The notes under the pieces are model-generated. The model was given only the letters and a program-made list of their open reading frames with translations. It had not been told where the DNA came from and did not search any database. Position numbers and translations under genes: made by a program. This document shows positions 7,910-17,447 of a stretch of 64,000 nucleotides of DNA, one piece after another. How positions within the stretch are numbered: position 1 is the stretch's first letter; each line of letters opens with the position of its first letter. Source of the stretch: Sinorhizobium meliloti (GTDB taxonomy: Bacteria > Pseudomonadota > Alphaproteobacteria > Rhizobiales > Rhizobiaceae). Location of the stretch: NCBI RefSeq assembly GCF_035610345.1, contig NZ_CP141212.1, positions 1,059,976-1,123,975 on the forward strand, read 5' to 3'.

Positions 7910-10135
7910 ATGATGCGCCAATACGAGCTCGTTGAGCGCGTGCAAAAATACAAGCCCGACGTCAACGAGGCGCTGCTGAACAAGGCCTATGTCTACGCCA
8001 TGCAGAAGCACGGGCAGCAGAAGCGGGCAAGTGGCGATCCTTACATCTCCCATCCCCTGGAAGTGGCGGCGATCCTGACCGAAATGCATCTGGACGAATC
8101 CACGATCGCCGTCGCGCTGCTGCACGACACGATCGAGGATACGACCGCGACGCGGCAGGAGATCGACGATCTTTTCGGCGAGGATATCGGCGCCTTGGTC
8201 GAAGGCCTCACCAAGATCAAGAAGCTCGACCTCGTCACCAAGAAGGCCAAGCAGGCGGAAAATCTTCGGAAGCTGCTGCTCGCCATTTCGGACGACGTCC
8301 GCGTGCTCCTGGTCAAACTTGCCGATCGCCTCCACAATATGCGCACCCTCGACCACATGTCGGCCGAAAAGCGCGCACGCATCTCCGAGGAGACGATGGA
8401 CATCTATGCGCCCCTGGCAGGGCGCATGGGCATGCAGGACATGCGCGAGGAGCTGGAGAACCTGTCCTTCCGCCACATCAATCCGGAGGCTTACGAGACC
8501 GTTACCAGGCGCCTCCAGGAGCTCTCCGAGCGCAATGAGGGGCTGATCAAGAAGATCGAGGAGGAACTGAGCGAGCTCCTTCAGGCCGAGGGGCTCACGG
8601 AATCACAGGTCAGGGGGCGCCAGAAGAAGCCCTATTCGGTTTTCCGCAAGATGCAGTCGAAATCGCTCTCCTTCGAGCAGCTCTCGGATGTCTGGGGCTT
8701 CCGCATCATCGTCAACGACATCCCGTCCTGCTATCGCGCGCTCGGTATCGTGCACACCCGCTGGCGTGTCGTGCCGGGACGCTTCAAGGACTACATCTCG
8801 ACCCCGAAACAGAACGACTATCAATCGATTCACACGACGATCATCGGCCCGTCGCGCCAGCGCATCGAACTGCAGATCCGCACGAAGCGCATGCATGAGA
8901 TCGCCGAATACGGTATCGCGGCCCACGCACTCTACAAGGATCGCGACACCGTTTCCGGCGACCTGACGCGCACTCCGACATCGAATGCCTATTCCTGGCT
9001 GCGCCGCACGATCGAATCGCTCGCCGAGGGCGACAATCCGGAGGAGTTTCTCGAGCACACCAAGCTCGAGCTCTTCCAGGATCAGGTCTTCTGCTTCACA
9101 CCGAAGGGGCAACTGATAGCGCTGCCGCGTGGCGCCACCCCGATCGACTTTGCCTATGCCGTGCATACGAATATCGGCGACACCTGCGTCGGGGCCAAGA
9201 TCAACGGTCGCATCATGCCGCTGGTGACGCGGCTCAACAACGGTGACGAGGTGGAGATCATCCGCTCGGGTATTCAGGTGCCGCCGCCGGCCTGGGAAGA
9301 GATCGTCGTCACGGGCAAGGCGCGGGCCGCCATCCGCCGCGCGACGCGCGCCGCCATCCGCAAGCAATATGCCGGCCTCGGCTATCGCATCCTCGAGCGC
9401 ACCTTCGAACGGGCGGGCAAGACCTTCTCGCGCGAGGCTTTGAAGCCGGTGCTGCACCGGCTCGGACAGAAGGACGTCGAGGACGCCATCGCCGCGGTCG
9501 GGCGCGGCGAACTCTCCTCGCTCGACGTTCTGCGCGCGGTGTTTCCCGATCATCAGGACGAGCGCGTGACCGTGAAGCCCAGCGCCGACGACGGCTGGTT
9601 CAACATGCGCAGCGCCGCGGGCATGATCTTCAAGCTGCCGGAGCGGTCGAAGGAAATGGCCGCCGCCGAGCAGGCGGAGGGGCCGGAAGCCCTGCCGATC
9701 CGTGGCCTCTCCGGCAATGCCGAGGTCCATTTCAGTCCGGCCGGCGCCGTTCCCGGCGATCGCATCGTTGGCATCATGGACAAGGACAAAGGCATCACCA
9801 TCTATCCGATCCAGTCGCCGATCCTGCAGAAGTTCGATGAAGAGCCCGAGCGCTGGATCGACGTTCGTTGGGATCTCGACGAGGCGAACAACAGCCGTTT
9901 CATGGCGAGGATTGCGGTCAGCGCCTTGAACGAACCCGGCACGCTGGCAGAGGTCGCACAGGCCATCGCGACCACCGACGTCAATATCCGTTCGCTTTCC
10001 ATGGGGCGCGTCGCCGCGGACTTCAGCGAATTGCAGTTCGATCTCGAGGTCTGGGACCTGCGTCAGCTCAACCATCTGATGGCGCAGCTCAAGGAGCTGC
10101 CGAGCATATCCATGGTCAAGCGCCTCTTCGAGTAG
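7910..10135 (+). CDS. rsh: Bifunctional (p)ppGpp synthetase/hydrolase (Rsh, RelA/SpoT family)
   Basis: This 741-residue enzyme makes and degrades the stringent-response alarmone. The HD hydrolase domain has SHPLEVAAIL and ALLHDTIEDT, so the metal-binding HD is intact. The synthetase domain has VWGFRIIVND, KDYISTPKQNDYQSIHT and IELQIRT. A TGS domain (FCFTPKGQLIALPRGATP) and a C-terminal ACT domain (VSALNEPGTLAEVAQAIA) follow. Both catalytic halves look complete, as expected for the single long Rsh of alphaproteobacteria, often called relA in rhizobia. Confidence 0.95.
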   Translation: MMRQYELVERVQKYKPDVNEALLNKAYVYAMQKHGQQKRASGDPYISHPLEVAAILTEMHLDESTIAVALLHDTIEDTTATRQEIDDLFGEDIGALVEGLTKIKKLDLVTKKAKQAENLRKLLLAISDDVRVLLVKLADRLHNMRTLDHMSAEKRARISEETMDIYAPLAGRMGMQDMREELENLSFRHINPEAYETVTRRLQELSERNEGLIKKIEEELSELLQAEGLTESQVRGRQKKPYSVFRKMQSKSLSFEQLSDVWGFRIIVNDIPSCYRALGIVHTRWRVVPGRFKDYISTPKQNDYQSIHTTIIGPSRQRIELQIRTKRMHEIAEYGIAAHALYKDRDTVSGDLTRTPTSNAYSWLRRTIESLAEGDNPEEFLEHTKLELFQDQVFCFTPKGQLIALPRGATPIDFAYAVHTNIGDTCVGAKINGRIMPLVTRLNNGDEVEIIRSGIQVPPPAWEEIVVTGKARAAIRRATRAAIRKQYAGLGYRILERTFERAGKTFSREALKPVLHRLGQKDVEDAIAAVGRGELSSLDVLRAVFPDHQDERVTVKPSADDGWFNMRSAAGMIFKLPERSKEMAAAEQAEGPEALPIRGLSGNAEVHFSPAGAVPGDRIVGIMDKDKGITIYPIQSPILQKFDEEPERWIDVRWDLDEANNSRFMARIAVSALNEPGTLAEVAQAIATTDVNIRSLSMGRVAADFSELQFDLEVWDLRQLNHLMAQLKELPSISMVKRLFE

Positions 10136-10191
10136 CCGGTTTCCGTGCAATCTGCCTCAGAAATAAGCATCTCGTAACAATGATGAGCCGC

Positions 10192-10212
10192 GCCATGCAT
10201 TCGTTGCATGGC
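10192..10212. other. Short hairpin upstream of DUF3563 gene
   Basis: GCCATGCA and TGCATGGC form an 8-bp perfect stem around a TTCGT loop, without a T tract. It sits in the 157-bp gap between rsh and the DUF3563 gene. It may be an mRNA structure or operator; I cannot tell which. Confidence 0.35.
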
Positions 10213-10292
10213 TGCCGACGCTTCGCGGGACTGGTGGTGGTTCGGCTGGTGAACTATCTTTCGCATCGGGAGGTGAACGAAAGGGGTTTGCC

Positions 10293-10445
10293 ATGTTCAA
10301 GCAGTTGAAGAAAATCACCCGTGCCCTGCACATTCCGAGCATCGAAGAGCGCGAGACCGCCTATCTGAATGGCTCCGTCGACCGGATCGACCTGGAATAC
10401 CGTCAGCGTCAGATCGACCGCGGCCTTTTCCGGAAGGGCTTCTGA
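10293..10445 (+). CDS. DUF3563 family microprotein
   Basis: A 50-residue frame with upstream GGGAGGTG and AAGGGG. The sequence starts MFKQLKKITRALHIPSIEER, then ETAYLNGSVDRIDLEYRQRQ. The xxAYLxxSVDxxDLExRxR pattern defines DUF3563, short alphaproteobacterial and betaproteobacterial proteins of unknown role. The protein is highly charged and probably helical. A GC-rich hairpin follows the stop. Confidence 0.75.
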   Translation: MFKQLKKITRALHIPSIEERETAYLNGSVDRIDLEYRQRQIDRGLFRKGF

Positions 10446-10455
10446 TCGCGAATGC

Positions 10456-10476
10456 GGCGCGCCCGAAAGGCGCGCC
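10456..10476 (+). terminator. GC-rich hairpin after DUF3563 gene
   Basis: A perfect 8-bp repeat GGCGCGCC...GGCGCGCC (self-complementary) encloses a CGAAA loop 10 bp after the stop codon. There is no T run, so it is a weak intrinsic terminator or a processing/stability hairpin. Confidence 0.5.
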
Positions 10477-10629
10477 ACGGCTGCTGCGCCCGGCGGTAGC
10501 CTGAGCTATGCGTTTTACGAATGGCTCTCTTGCCTTATCTCTCAGTCTGACGCCTTGCGACGCTGCGTGTCCTGCGGCTGTAACGCTTTGATCTGCCGCA
10601 CGCCTCAGTCTTCAAGGATTGAAGGAAAC

Positions 10630-10737
10630 ATGCAGCAGCTTGCACACGGCGTGTGCGGCGCCTATCTTGCGCCCATCGTAAGGCGGGCGGTCCGTCTTGC
10701 GCCGGCGGCGGTTTCGAATGCGATCATGACGGCATAA
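10630..10737 (+). CDS. Candidate 35-aa leader ORF overlapping the DUF2062 gene
   Basis: The ATG at 10630 has AAGGAAAC just upstream. The frame starts [20 protein letters not shown] and ends in TAA at 10735-10737, overlapping the DUF2062 start as TAATG. The DUF2062 ATG itself has no good ribosome site, so translational coupling is plausible. No similarity is recognised. Real expression is unproven. Confidence 0.4.
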   Translation: MQQLAHGVCGAYLAPIVRRAVRLAPAAVSNAIMTA

Positions 10738-11294
10738 TGTTATTCAGGCGCAGAAAACCGGTCACACTATCCGAGAGGCTTCGCGCTTTCTTCTGGCCGC
10801 GCAAGGGGCTGACGCGCGCTCCGCGCTACATTGCCCTTCGAATTCTCCGGCTGAACTCGTCTCCGCACTCGATCGCCGTCGGGGTGGCGGCGGGTGCTGC
10901 GTCGTCCTTGACGCCGTTCTTCGGCCTGCATATCGTTCTCGCCGTCCTTCTGGCGTCGGCGTTTTCCGGGAATCTAATCGCAGCCGCGATCACGACGCTG
11001 CTCGCCAATCCCATCACGATACCGGTCATCCTGACGGCTTCCTACGAGGTCGGCACGATGCTCACGCAGCCGCAAGCCGCTCAGGTGATCGGCGGCCAAG
11101 AGATCATGCGGATGATCGAACATCTCGATTTTGCAAGCCTGTGGGGCCCGGTCTTCAAGCCGATGCTCATTGGCTCGCTCCCTCTTTCAGTGGCGGGCGC
11201 CTTGATATTCTACCCGTTTGCCTTTCAGACGGCCCGCCTCTTCCAGAAGCGGCGCCGGCAGGCCCGCGCGCACAAATTTGGACATCCGACATGA
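10737..11294 (+). CDS. DUF2062 domain membrane protein
   Basis: A 185-residue protein. After a basic N-terminus (LFRRRKP, FFWPRKG) the DUF2062 core reads [20 protein letters not shown], then [20 protein letters not shown] and [12 protein letters not shown], giving two closely spaced membrane segments. A further hydrophobic segment ([15 protein letters not shown]) lies near the C-terminus. The function is unknown. Its stop overlaps the acpS start by 4 nt (ATGA), forming an operon with the phosphopantetheinyl transferase gene. Confidence 0.85.
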   Translation: MLFRRRKPVTLSERLRAFFWPRKGLTRAPRYIALRILRLNSSPHSIAVGVAAGAASSLTPFFGLHIVLAVLLASAFSGNLIAAAITTLLANPITIPVILTASYEVGTMLTQPQAAQVIGGQEIMRMIEHLDFASLWGPVFKPMLIGSLPLSVAGALIFYPFAFQTARLFQKRRRQARAHKFGHPT

Positions 11295-11710
11295 TCATCG
11301 GCATCGGCAGCGATCTGATCGATATCAGGCGCATCGAAAACTCGCTCCAACGCTTCGGCGAGCGTTTCGTCAATCGGTGCTTCACCGATATCGAGATCGC
11401 CAAATCCGAGGGCCGCAAAAATCGTGCGGCCTCCTATGCCAAGCGTTTCGCCGCAAAGGAGGCCTGTTCCAAGGCACTGGGCACCGGCCTGGCTCAAGGC
11501 GTGTTCTGGAAAGATATGGGCGTCGTGAACCTGCCTGGCGGGAAGCCGACGATGCAGCTGACCGGTGGCGCGGCCGCGCGCCTTCAGGAATTGCTGCCGG
11601 TCGGCCACCGCGCCGCAATCCATCTGACCATCACCGACGACTTCCCGCTTGCTCAAGCTTTCGTGATTATCGAGGCGCTCCCGGTTGCCCCCGCCGAGGG
11701 AACGGTTTAG
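11291..11710 (+). CDS. acpS: Holo-[acyl-carrier-protein] synthase
   Basis: AcpS (139 aa) moves 4'-phosphopantetheine from CoA to acyl carrier protein of fatty-acid synthesis. The Mg-binding N-terminus [16 protein letters not shown] and the second motif [18 protein letters not shown] are both intact. It overlaps the DUF2062 gene by 4 nt. It is distinct from the larger Sfp-type transferase in the siderophore locus at 32539. Confidence 0.95.
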   Translation: MIIGIGSDLIDIRRIENSLQRFGERFVNRCFTDIEIAKSEGRKNRAASYAKRFAAKEACSKALGTGLAQGVFWKDMGVVNLPGGKPTMQLTGGAAARLQELLPVGHRAAIHLTITDDFPLAQAFVIIEALPVAPAEGTV

Positions 11711-11867
11711 AGCACTTGCCGAAGACCGGCCCGCGGTCGCTTGAAGCACGGCATTCCCGCGACATATAGCATCAGTTGCGGGGCGGCGTGCGCTTGAGTT
11801 CGGGCGCAGACGAACGTTGAAGCGTTAGGCCCGGTGCCCCCGGGCAGGATGACAAGGAAGACTGAGC

Positions 11868-12611
11868 GTGGCAGAAAAGACAGAAGCGAAGCAGAGCGGT
11901 CTCTGGGAGAACGTCAAGGTCATCATCCAGGCGCTGCTCCTCGCCGTGGTCATCCGCACCGTCTTCTTTCAGCCCTTTACGATCCCTTCCGGCTCGATGA
12001 TGCCGACGCTCCTTGTCGGCGACTATATCTTCGTCAACAAGTTCGCCTACGGCTATTCGAAATACTCGCTGCCCTTTTCGCCGGATCTTTTCAGCGGCAG
12101 GATCTTTGCGAGCGAACCGGAGCGGGGCGACATCGTGGTCTTCCGGTTCCCGCCCAATCCCGATATCGACTATATCAAGCGCCTTGTAGGCCTGCCGGGC
12201 GACCGCATCCAGGTCAGGAACAGCATTCTCTACGTCAACGACAAGCCGATCGAACGGGTGCCGGACGGCACGTTCCGCGCTGACGATCAGTACGACACGG
12301 GCGGCGATGTTCCTGTCTATCGCGAGACGATGGACAACGGCATGACTTACGACACGCTCGACCAGTTCCCCGATTCGCGCGGCGACAACACCCGTGAATT
12401 CATCGTCCCCGCAGGTCATTATTTCATGATGGGCGACAACCGGGACAACTCCGCCGACAGCCGTTTCGACGTCGGCTTCGTGCCGGCTGAAAACCTTGTC
12501 GGCCGCGCCAGCCTGATCTTCTTCTCGCTCGGCAACGACACCTCGTTCCGGCAGATCTGGAAATGGCCGGCGAACCTGCGTTACGATCGTTTATTCAAGG
12601 TCGTCCACTGA
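11868..12611 (+). CDS. lepB: Signal peptidase I
   Basis: This 247-residue inner-membrane Ser/Lys protease removes signal peptides of exported preproteins. It has one N-terminal membrane helix (VIIQALLLAVVIRTVFF), then the nucleophile Ser in IPSGSMMPTLLVGD and the general-base Lys in DIDYIKRLVGLPGD. The box MMGDNRDNSADSR is typical. It starts at GTG 11868 with AGGAAG upstream. Its stop overlaps the rnc ATG by one base. Confidence 0.95.
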   Translation: MAEKTEAKQSGLWENVKVIIQALLLAVVIRTVFFQPFTIPSGSMMPTLLVGDYIFVNKFAYGYSKYSLPFSPDLFSGRIFASEPERGDIVVFRFPPNPDIDYIKRLVGLPGDRIQVRNSILYVNDKPIERVPDGTFRADDQYDTGGDVPVYRETMDNGMTYDTLDQFPDSRGDNTREFIVPAGHYFMMGDNRDNSADSRFDVGFVPAENLVGRASLIFFSLGNDTSFRQIWKWPANLRYDRLFKVVH

Positions 12612-13327
12612 TGAAGGGCCGCTCGTTGAACGGGGAGGACCGGGCGCGGCTCGAGGCCGCGATCGGTTACCGGTTCGCCGAGAAGGAACGTCTCGACCGG
12701 GCGCTGACGCATTCGAGCGCTCGCAGCGGCCGCGCGATCAACTATCAGCGGCTCGAATTCCTGGGTGACCGGGTGCTTGGGCTCTGCGTCGCGGAACTCC
12801 TGTTCCAGACCTTCACCGATGCCAACGAAGGCGAGCTCTCGGTGCGTCTGAACCAGCTCGTCAGCGCGGAGAGCTGCGCGAAGGTGGCGGATGAGCTCTC
12901 GCTGCACGAATTCATCCGCACCGGCTCGGATGTGAAGAAAATCACGGGCAAGCACATGATGAATGTGCGCGCCGATGTGGTAGAGTCGCTGATCGCCGCG
13001 ATCTATCTTGATGGCGGCCTCGACGCGGCGCGACGTTTCGTGCTCGAGCATTGGACGCATCGAGCCGCAAGCGCAGACGGCGCCAGGCGGGACGCCAAGA
13101 CGGAACTGCAGGAATGGGCGCATGCCAGATTCGGCGTCGCACCGAAATACAGGACGGACGACCGTTCCGGGCCTGATCACGATCCGCGCTTTACCGTGAC
13201 GGTGGAGGTCGACGGGATCGCGCCGGAGACGGGGGTCGATCGTTCCAAGCGCGGGGCCGAGCAGGTCGCCGCGATGAAATTGCTGGAACGCGAAGGTGTG
13301 TGGCAGAAGCGCTCTGCCGGAAATTGA
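12611..13327 (+). CDS. rnc: Ribonuclease III
   Basis: RNase III (238 aa) cleaves double-stranded RNA in rRNA and mRNA processing. The catalytic signature is YQRLEFLGDRVLGL, with the later acidic residues in VRADVVESLIAAIYLDGG. A C-terminal dsRNA-binding domain starts near DAKTELQEWAHARFG and ends with GAEQVAAMKLLE. The order lepB-rnc-era is conserved in bacteria; here the lepB stop overlaps the start. Confidence 0.95.
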   Translation: MKGRSLNGEDRARLEAAIGYRFAEKERLDRALTHSSARSGRAINYQRLEFLGDRVLGLCVAELLFQTFTDANEGELSVRLNQLVSAESCAKVADELSLHEFIRTGSDVKKITGKHMMNVRADVVESLIAAIYLDGGLDAARRFVLEHWTHRAASADGARRDAKTELQEWAHARFGVAPKYRTDDRSGPDHDPRFTVTVEVDGIAPETGVDRSKRGAEQVAAMKLLEREGVWQKRSAGN

Positions 13328-13335
13328 CGGATATC

Positions 13336-14265
13336 ATGACGGATACTCAAAAGGATACGGCCGCCGGCGCAGTGCCGACGCGCTCGGGCTTCGTGGCGCT
13401 GATCGGGGCGACGAATGCCGGCAAGTCGACATTGGTCAATCGCCTTGTCGGCGCGAAAGTGTCGATCGTCAGCCACAAGGTGCAGACGACGCGGGCGATC
13501 ATCCGCGGCATTGCGATCCACGGCAGCGCGCAGATCGTCTTCATGGACACGCCCGGCATCTTCAAGCCGCGGCGTCGGCTCGACCGCGCCATGGTCACCA
13601 CGGCCTGGGGCGGAGCCAAGGACGCCGATCTGATCATGCTGCTGATCGACAGCGAGCGCGGGATCAAGGGTGACGCGGAGGCGATCCTCGAGGGCCTGAA
13701 GGAGGTACATCAGCCGAAGGTTCTCGTCCTCAACAAGGTCGATCAGGTTCGCCGCGAGGATTTGCTGAAGCTTGCGGCCGCTGCGAACGAAGTGGTCGCG
13801 TTCGAGCGCACCTTCATGATCTCCGCGCTGACGGGTTCCGGCTGCGAAGACGTGATGGATTATCTCGCCGAGACGCTGCCGGAAGGCCCGTGGTACTATC
13901 CCGAGGATCAGATCTCCGATCTGCCGATGCGCCAGCTCGCCGCCGAGATCACCCGCGAGAAGCTCTTCCTTCGTCTGCATCAGGAGCTTCCCTATGCATC
14001 TCACGTGGAAACGGAGAAATGGGAGGAGCGCAAGGACGGTTCCGTGCGCATCGAACAGGTGATCTACGTGGAACGGGACAGCCAGAAGAAGATCGCCTTG
14101 GGCAAAGGCGGCGAGGCGATCAAAGCGATCTCGACCGCCGCGCGCAAGGAAATCTCCGAAATTCTCGAGCAGCCGGTGCACCTCTTCCTGTTCGTCAAGG
14201 TGCGCGAGAACTGGGGCGACGATCCGGAACGCTTCCGCGAAATGGGGCTCGACTTTCCGAAATAG
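13336..14265 (+). CDS. era: GTPase Era
   Basis: Era (309 aa) binds 16S rRNA and is needed for 30S assembly. GTPase motifs are ALIGATNAGKSTLVNRL (P loop), IFMDTPGIF (G3) and VLNKVDQV (G4). The C-terminal KH domain is represented by KKIALGKGGEAIKAISTAAR. The start at 13336 lies 8 nt after the rnc stop. An alternative start 36 nt upstream would overlap rnc. Confidence 0.95.
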   Translation: MTDTQKDTAAGAVPTRSGFVALIGATNAGKSTLVNRLVGAKVSIVSHKVQTTRAIIRGIAIHGSAQIVFMDTPGIFKPRRRLDRAMVTTAWGGAKDADLIMLLIDSERGIKGDAEAILEGLKEVHQPKVLVLNKVDQVRREDLLKLAAAANEVVAFERTFMISALTGSGCEDVMDYLAETLPEGPWYYPEDQISDLPMRQLAAEITREKLFLRLHQELPYASHVETEKWEERKDGSVRIEQVIYVERDSQKKIALGKGGEAIKAISTAARKEISEILEQPVHLFLFVKVRENWGDDPERFREMGLDFPK

Positions 14266-14471
14266 CGGGAAGGACGTCAGACGCTCTTCAACGTCATGCG
14301 GCGTTCGAGCTCCGCAGCCGATTTACCAGCCTTCCTGGAATGCCTTGGCGACGGATGACTGATGCGGAACCGTGATCATGCGCATCCAACGGCCTAGCAT
14401 GCGGCGAGAGCAGCAAAGGCGGCATAGTCCGCGAGAATCCATATGTCGACATGTGTTGTTGCGCGCTTCGG

Positions 14472-15470
14472 CTACTGTCGATTGGCCTGGTCGGTCGCTG
14501 CGCCGGGGCGCTTTCCGAGAAGGGGAGCGATTGTTTCCGCCCTGTTGGTCCAGACGTAGCCGGAGAAGCGCTCGGGAACGAAAGCGAGATCATCGGTGCT
14601 GTCGATGCCGGAGGTGAAATCGCCTCCGCTGTAAGGGCCAAGCAGGATGATTTCGCTGCCGGCGGCCCGCATGCGGGCCGCGAACCGGTCGGGCCAGCCC
14701 CACAGAAAACTTGCATAATTACTCGGCACGATGATCAGCGTATCGCGACAGGCGTCCGGTACGATGCCGGTCCAGCCATAGGCGGCATAGCGGCCAAGGC
14801 AGGCGATCGTGGATTGTCGATCATAGCCTCTGAGCCCCGGAACCAGCCGGAGCGTTTCCTGCGTCGGAGCGGTGCCGCCATAGACGCCGAACACCTGTTT
14901 GCGCCACTCCGGGTGGAACCGGAGGAGGACCGCGAGGGTCGCTCCTTCCTCCCGCCGCTCGCTCTTGAAATTGATAAGGAAGCGGCCCTCGGGCAGGGCC
15001 TTGAAAACCTCCGTCAGCGTCGGCATCTGGCCAGCCCCCTGGCCGCGGAAGGGGAAGGACTTGCCGCCGTCGGCCGTATAGCCGTAGCCGATGTCCAGTG
15101 TCTTCAGCTCGGACATCGGAGTGTCCTGGGTGACGCCGCTCCCATTCGTCCGGCAGTCGAGCGTCCAGTCGTGAAACACGGCAAATTGGCGATCCGGTGT
15201 CAGGTGGACGTCGAGTTCGACGACGTCGGCGCCGCTCTCCATCGCCGCGCGCATCGAGGCAATCGTGTTTTCGAGATAGCTGTGGCGCGGCTTTTCGATG
15301 CGCTCGGCGGTACAGGTGTCGTTGTCGAGACCTTCCGAGGAAAAAACCTGGTGGATGCCGCGATGAGCGAGGATCTTTGCATTGCCGGAGGGAGGCGGCG
15401 CCAGAAGCGACGTGTTGAGAAGCCAGACGATGGCGACGACGATGAGCGCAACCACGGCGATCTTCTTCAT
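14472..15470 (-). CDS. Membrane-anchored glycerophosphodiester phosphodiesterase family protein
   Basis: A 332-residue protein with an uncleaved-looking N-terminal membrane helix (VVALIVVAIVWLLNTSLL) followed by a GDPD TIM-barrel. The catalytic elements are ILAHRGIH, the acidic pair in VVELDVHLTPD, and FHDWTLDCRTNGSG. Such enzymes hydrolyse glycerophosphodiesters to glycerol-3-phosphate and an alcohol. Here the domain faces the periplasm. A strong GAGGAGG site precedes the ATG. It is a monocistronic leftward gene convergent with era. Confidence 0.85.
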   Translation of the reverse strand: MKKIAVVALIVVAIVWLLNTSLLAPPPSGNAKILAHRGIHQVFSSEGLDNDTCTAERIEKPRHSYLENTIASMRAAMESGADVVELDVHLTPDRQFAVFHDWTLDCRTNGSGVTQDTPMSELKTLDIGYGYTADGGKSFPFRGQGAGQMPTLTEVFKALPEGRFLINFKSERREEGATLAVLLRFHPEWRKQVFGVYGGTAPTQETLRLVPGLRGYDRQSTIACLGRYAAYGWTGIVPDACRDTLIIVPSNYASFLWGWPDRFAARMRAAGSEIILLGPYSGGDFTSGIDSTDDLAFVPERFSGYVWTNRAETIAPLLGKRPGAATDQANRQ

Positions 15471-16041
15471 CGTGTATCCTCCTCTCGCGACGGGCTTGCC
15501 GCGACAATGTGGCGTGACGATGTTACCGGTTGGTGTACGAGTGTTACAAGGACCGGCACCACTCTGTTACCGGGTCCGTGACCGGTCGGCCACCACTAAG
15601 CGCAGGTAGGCGCCCGGAAGCGGCCCCGCAACATCCGAGGAGAGCTCGTTTCGAAGGGACGAGAGCAATAGCCTCGATGCACCGGTTTGCGCCCGCTGAT
15701 GGTCTTGTCCCAGTGCTTTCGAATTTGCTAAGCAAACAAATCTTTGAGGGGCCACAAAAAAGCCCCATTGAATAACCGCCGAACACAGCTAAGTTAATGG
15801 AAGTTCTGATGGATAGGAGCCCGATGGGCTGGCCTGACGAATTCCCGCAGCTGGTCCTTGCCTTGTTTCGCGAGGACTCGCCGGAAACCGTGAGGTCGCG
15901 CTCGAGCCGGTTTCTCGCCGCTTCCGGATGTGGCCGCCCGCTTCCAAGCTGCCGCATGTCTGCCCTGAAGCCGACCAGCCGCTCACCCGCTCCCCCTGTG
16001 AAGGAACCGATGGTTCGTTTAGGTCTGAGCTGAGGTAGGAT
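15471..16041. other. Intergenic region between GDPD gene and cfa
   Basis: About 570 bp between divergent genes. Several short open frames cross it, but none has a recognisable product or good codon pattern. A short GGGGC/GCCCC hairpin with an A-rich loop lies at 15748-15766. The rest shows nothing I can name and presumably holds the two promoters. Confidence 0.35.
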
Positions 16042-17298
16042 ATGAATGCGGGTTTGTTGAATCTACTTCGCCGGCTTGTCGAGAAAGGCAAGCTGACGGT
16101 CGTTTTCTCGTCGGGTGAAAAGGTGGTTCTGGGCGATGGTACGGGCAAGCCGGCGGCCATCCGTTTCGCTGATGCCGGAGCGGAAAAAGCCGTTCTTCAC
16201 GATCCAGGGCTGAAATTCGGCGAAATGTACATGGACGGTCGCGTTCTCGTGGAGGAGGGCGATATTTTCGACGTGCTGGCCATCGTCAAGAGCAATGATC
16301 TCGACAAGGCGGCAACCTTCACCAATTCGATCGTCGCGCTGGGACACATCTTTCGCCAGCAGATGAAGAGCCGGCTGCCGGTAAACCGCAACCGCTACAA
16401 CGTCGCCCACCATTACGATCTGGACGGCAAGCTCTTCAATCTCTTCCTTGACGAGGACTGGCAATATTCCTGTGCCTATTTCCATCCGCCGGGCATCTCG
16501 CTCGACGAGGCGCAACGCGCCAAGAAGCGGCACATAGCGGCAAAGCTGCTGCTCGAGCCCGGCCAGAAGGTACTGGAAGTGGGTTCCGGCTGGGGCGGCA
16601 TGGCGATGTACCTCGCCGAGTCGTCGGGGGTCGAAGTCACGGGCATCACGCTCAGCGAAGAGCAGTTGAAGGTCTCGCGCGAACGCGCCGCAAGGCGCGG
16701 GCTTTCGGACCGGGTGCGTTTCGAGCTGCAGGACTATCGCACCATGCAGGGAAGGCAATTCGACCGCATCGTCTCCGTCGGCATGTTCGAACATGTCGGC
16801 ATCGGCAATTACGGCAATTTCTTCCGCAAGATGAAAGAACTGCTGAAGCCGGACGGCGTGATGCTGCTGCATTCGATCGGGCAGATCTACAAACCCTGGG
16901 CGACCAACCCGTGGATCGAAAAGTATATCTTCCCCGGCGGCTACATTCCCGCCCTGTCGGAGGTATTGCCACGGGTCGAGAGCAACCGGCTGCTCGTCAA
17001 GGACATCGAGATTCTGCCGCTGCATTACGCCTGGACGCTCAGGGCCTGGCGCGAGCGTTTCCTGGCGCAGCGGGACGAGGCGGTCAGGCTTTATGACGAG
17101 CGCTTTTTCCGTATGTGGGAGTTCTATCTCGCCGCCTCGGAAACGGCCTTCCTCTACGACAAGCATTTTGTCTTCCAGCTCCAGCTCTCGCCGTCACTCG
17201 CGACAGTGCCGGTGTCGCGCGACTATATCGCCATCAAGGAGCGCGAATTGCTGGAATTTGAAAAGACCCGCGAACGGCTGGAACTCGTCGCGGTCTGA
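16042..17298 (+). CDS. cfa: Cyclopropane-fatty-acyl-phospholipid synthase
   Basis: This 418-residue SAM-dependent enzyme methylenates unsaturated acyl chains of membrane phospholipids. The SAM-binding loop is VLEVGSGWGGMAMYLAE. Other family marks are NVAHHYDLDGKLFNLFLDED, YSCAYFHPP and the GMFEHVGIGNYGNFF bicarbonate/active-site region. GAGGTAGGAT precedes the ATG. Rhizobia often carry two paralogues, induced by stress or phosphate starvation; which one this is cannot be decided. Confidence 0.92.
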   Translation: MNAGLLNLLRRLVEKGKLTVVFSSGEKVVLGDGTGKPAAIRFADAGAEKAVLHDPGLKFGEMYMDGRVLVEEGDIFDVLAIVKSNDLDKAATFTNSIVALGHIFRQQMKSRLPVNRNRYNVAHHYDLDGKLFNLFLDEDWQYSCAYFHPPGISLDEAQRAKKRHIAAKLLLEPGQKVLEVGSGWGGMAMYLAESSGVEVTGITLSEEQLKVSRERAARRGLSDRVRFELQDYRTMQGRQFDRIVSVGMFEHVGIGNYGNFFRKMKELLKPDGVMLLHSIGQIYKPWATNPWIEKYIFPGGYIPALSEVLPRVESNRLLVKDIEILPLHYAWTLRAWRERFLAQRDEAVRLYDERFFRMWEFYLAASETAFLYDKHFVFQLQLSPSLATVPVSRDYIAIKERELLEFEKTRERLELVAV

Positions 17299-17447
17299 GG
17301 GGGCGGGCGAAAGCCTCCTCATCCGCCCCCACGACGGCACCGTCTCCTGATCTTCTGTGGAGTTCGCCCGGGCGGCCATCGGCCTTCACTTGGCCTTGAT
17401 GGTCTGCGCCAGTATGGTCCGGCCGAAACAGGAAACGGAACGAGAGA

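Noticed and set aside
10192..10212. Riboswitch or attenuator before the DUF3563 gene
   Set aside because: Only one short hairpin without terminator features or a leader peptide; kept as a low-confidence hairpin.
15797..16033. Short frame ahead of cfa as a possible leader gene
   Set aside because: Poor ribosome site, Ser/Arg/Pro-rich composition and no known family; left as intergenic.
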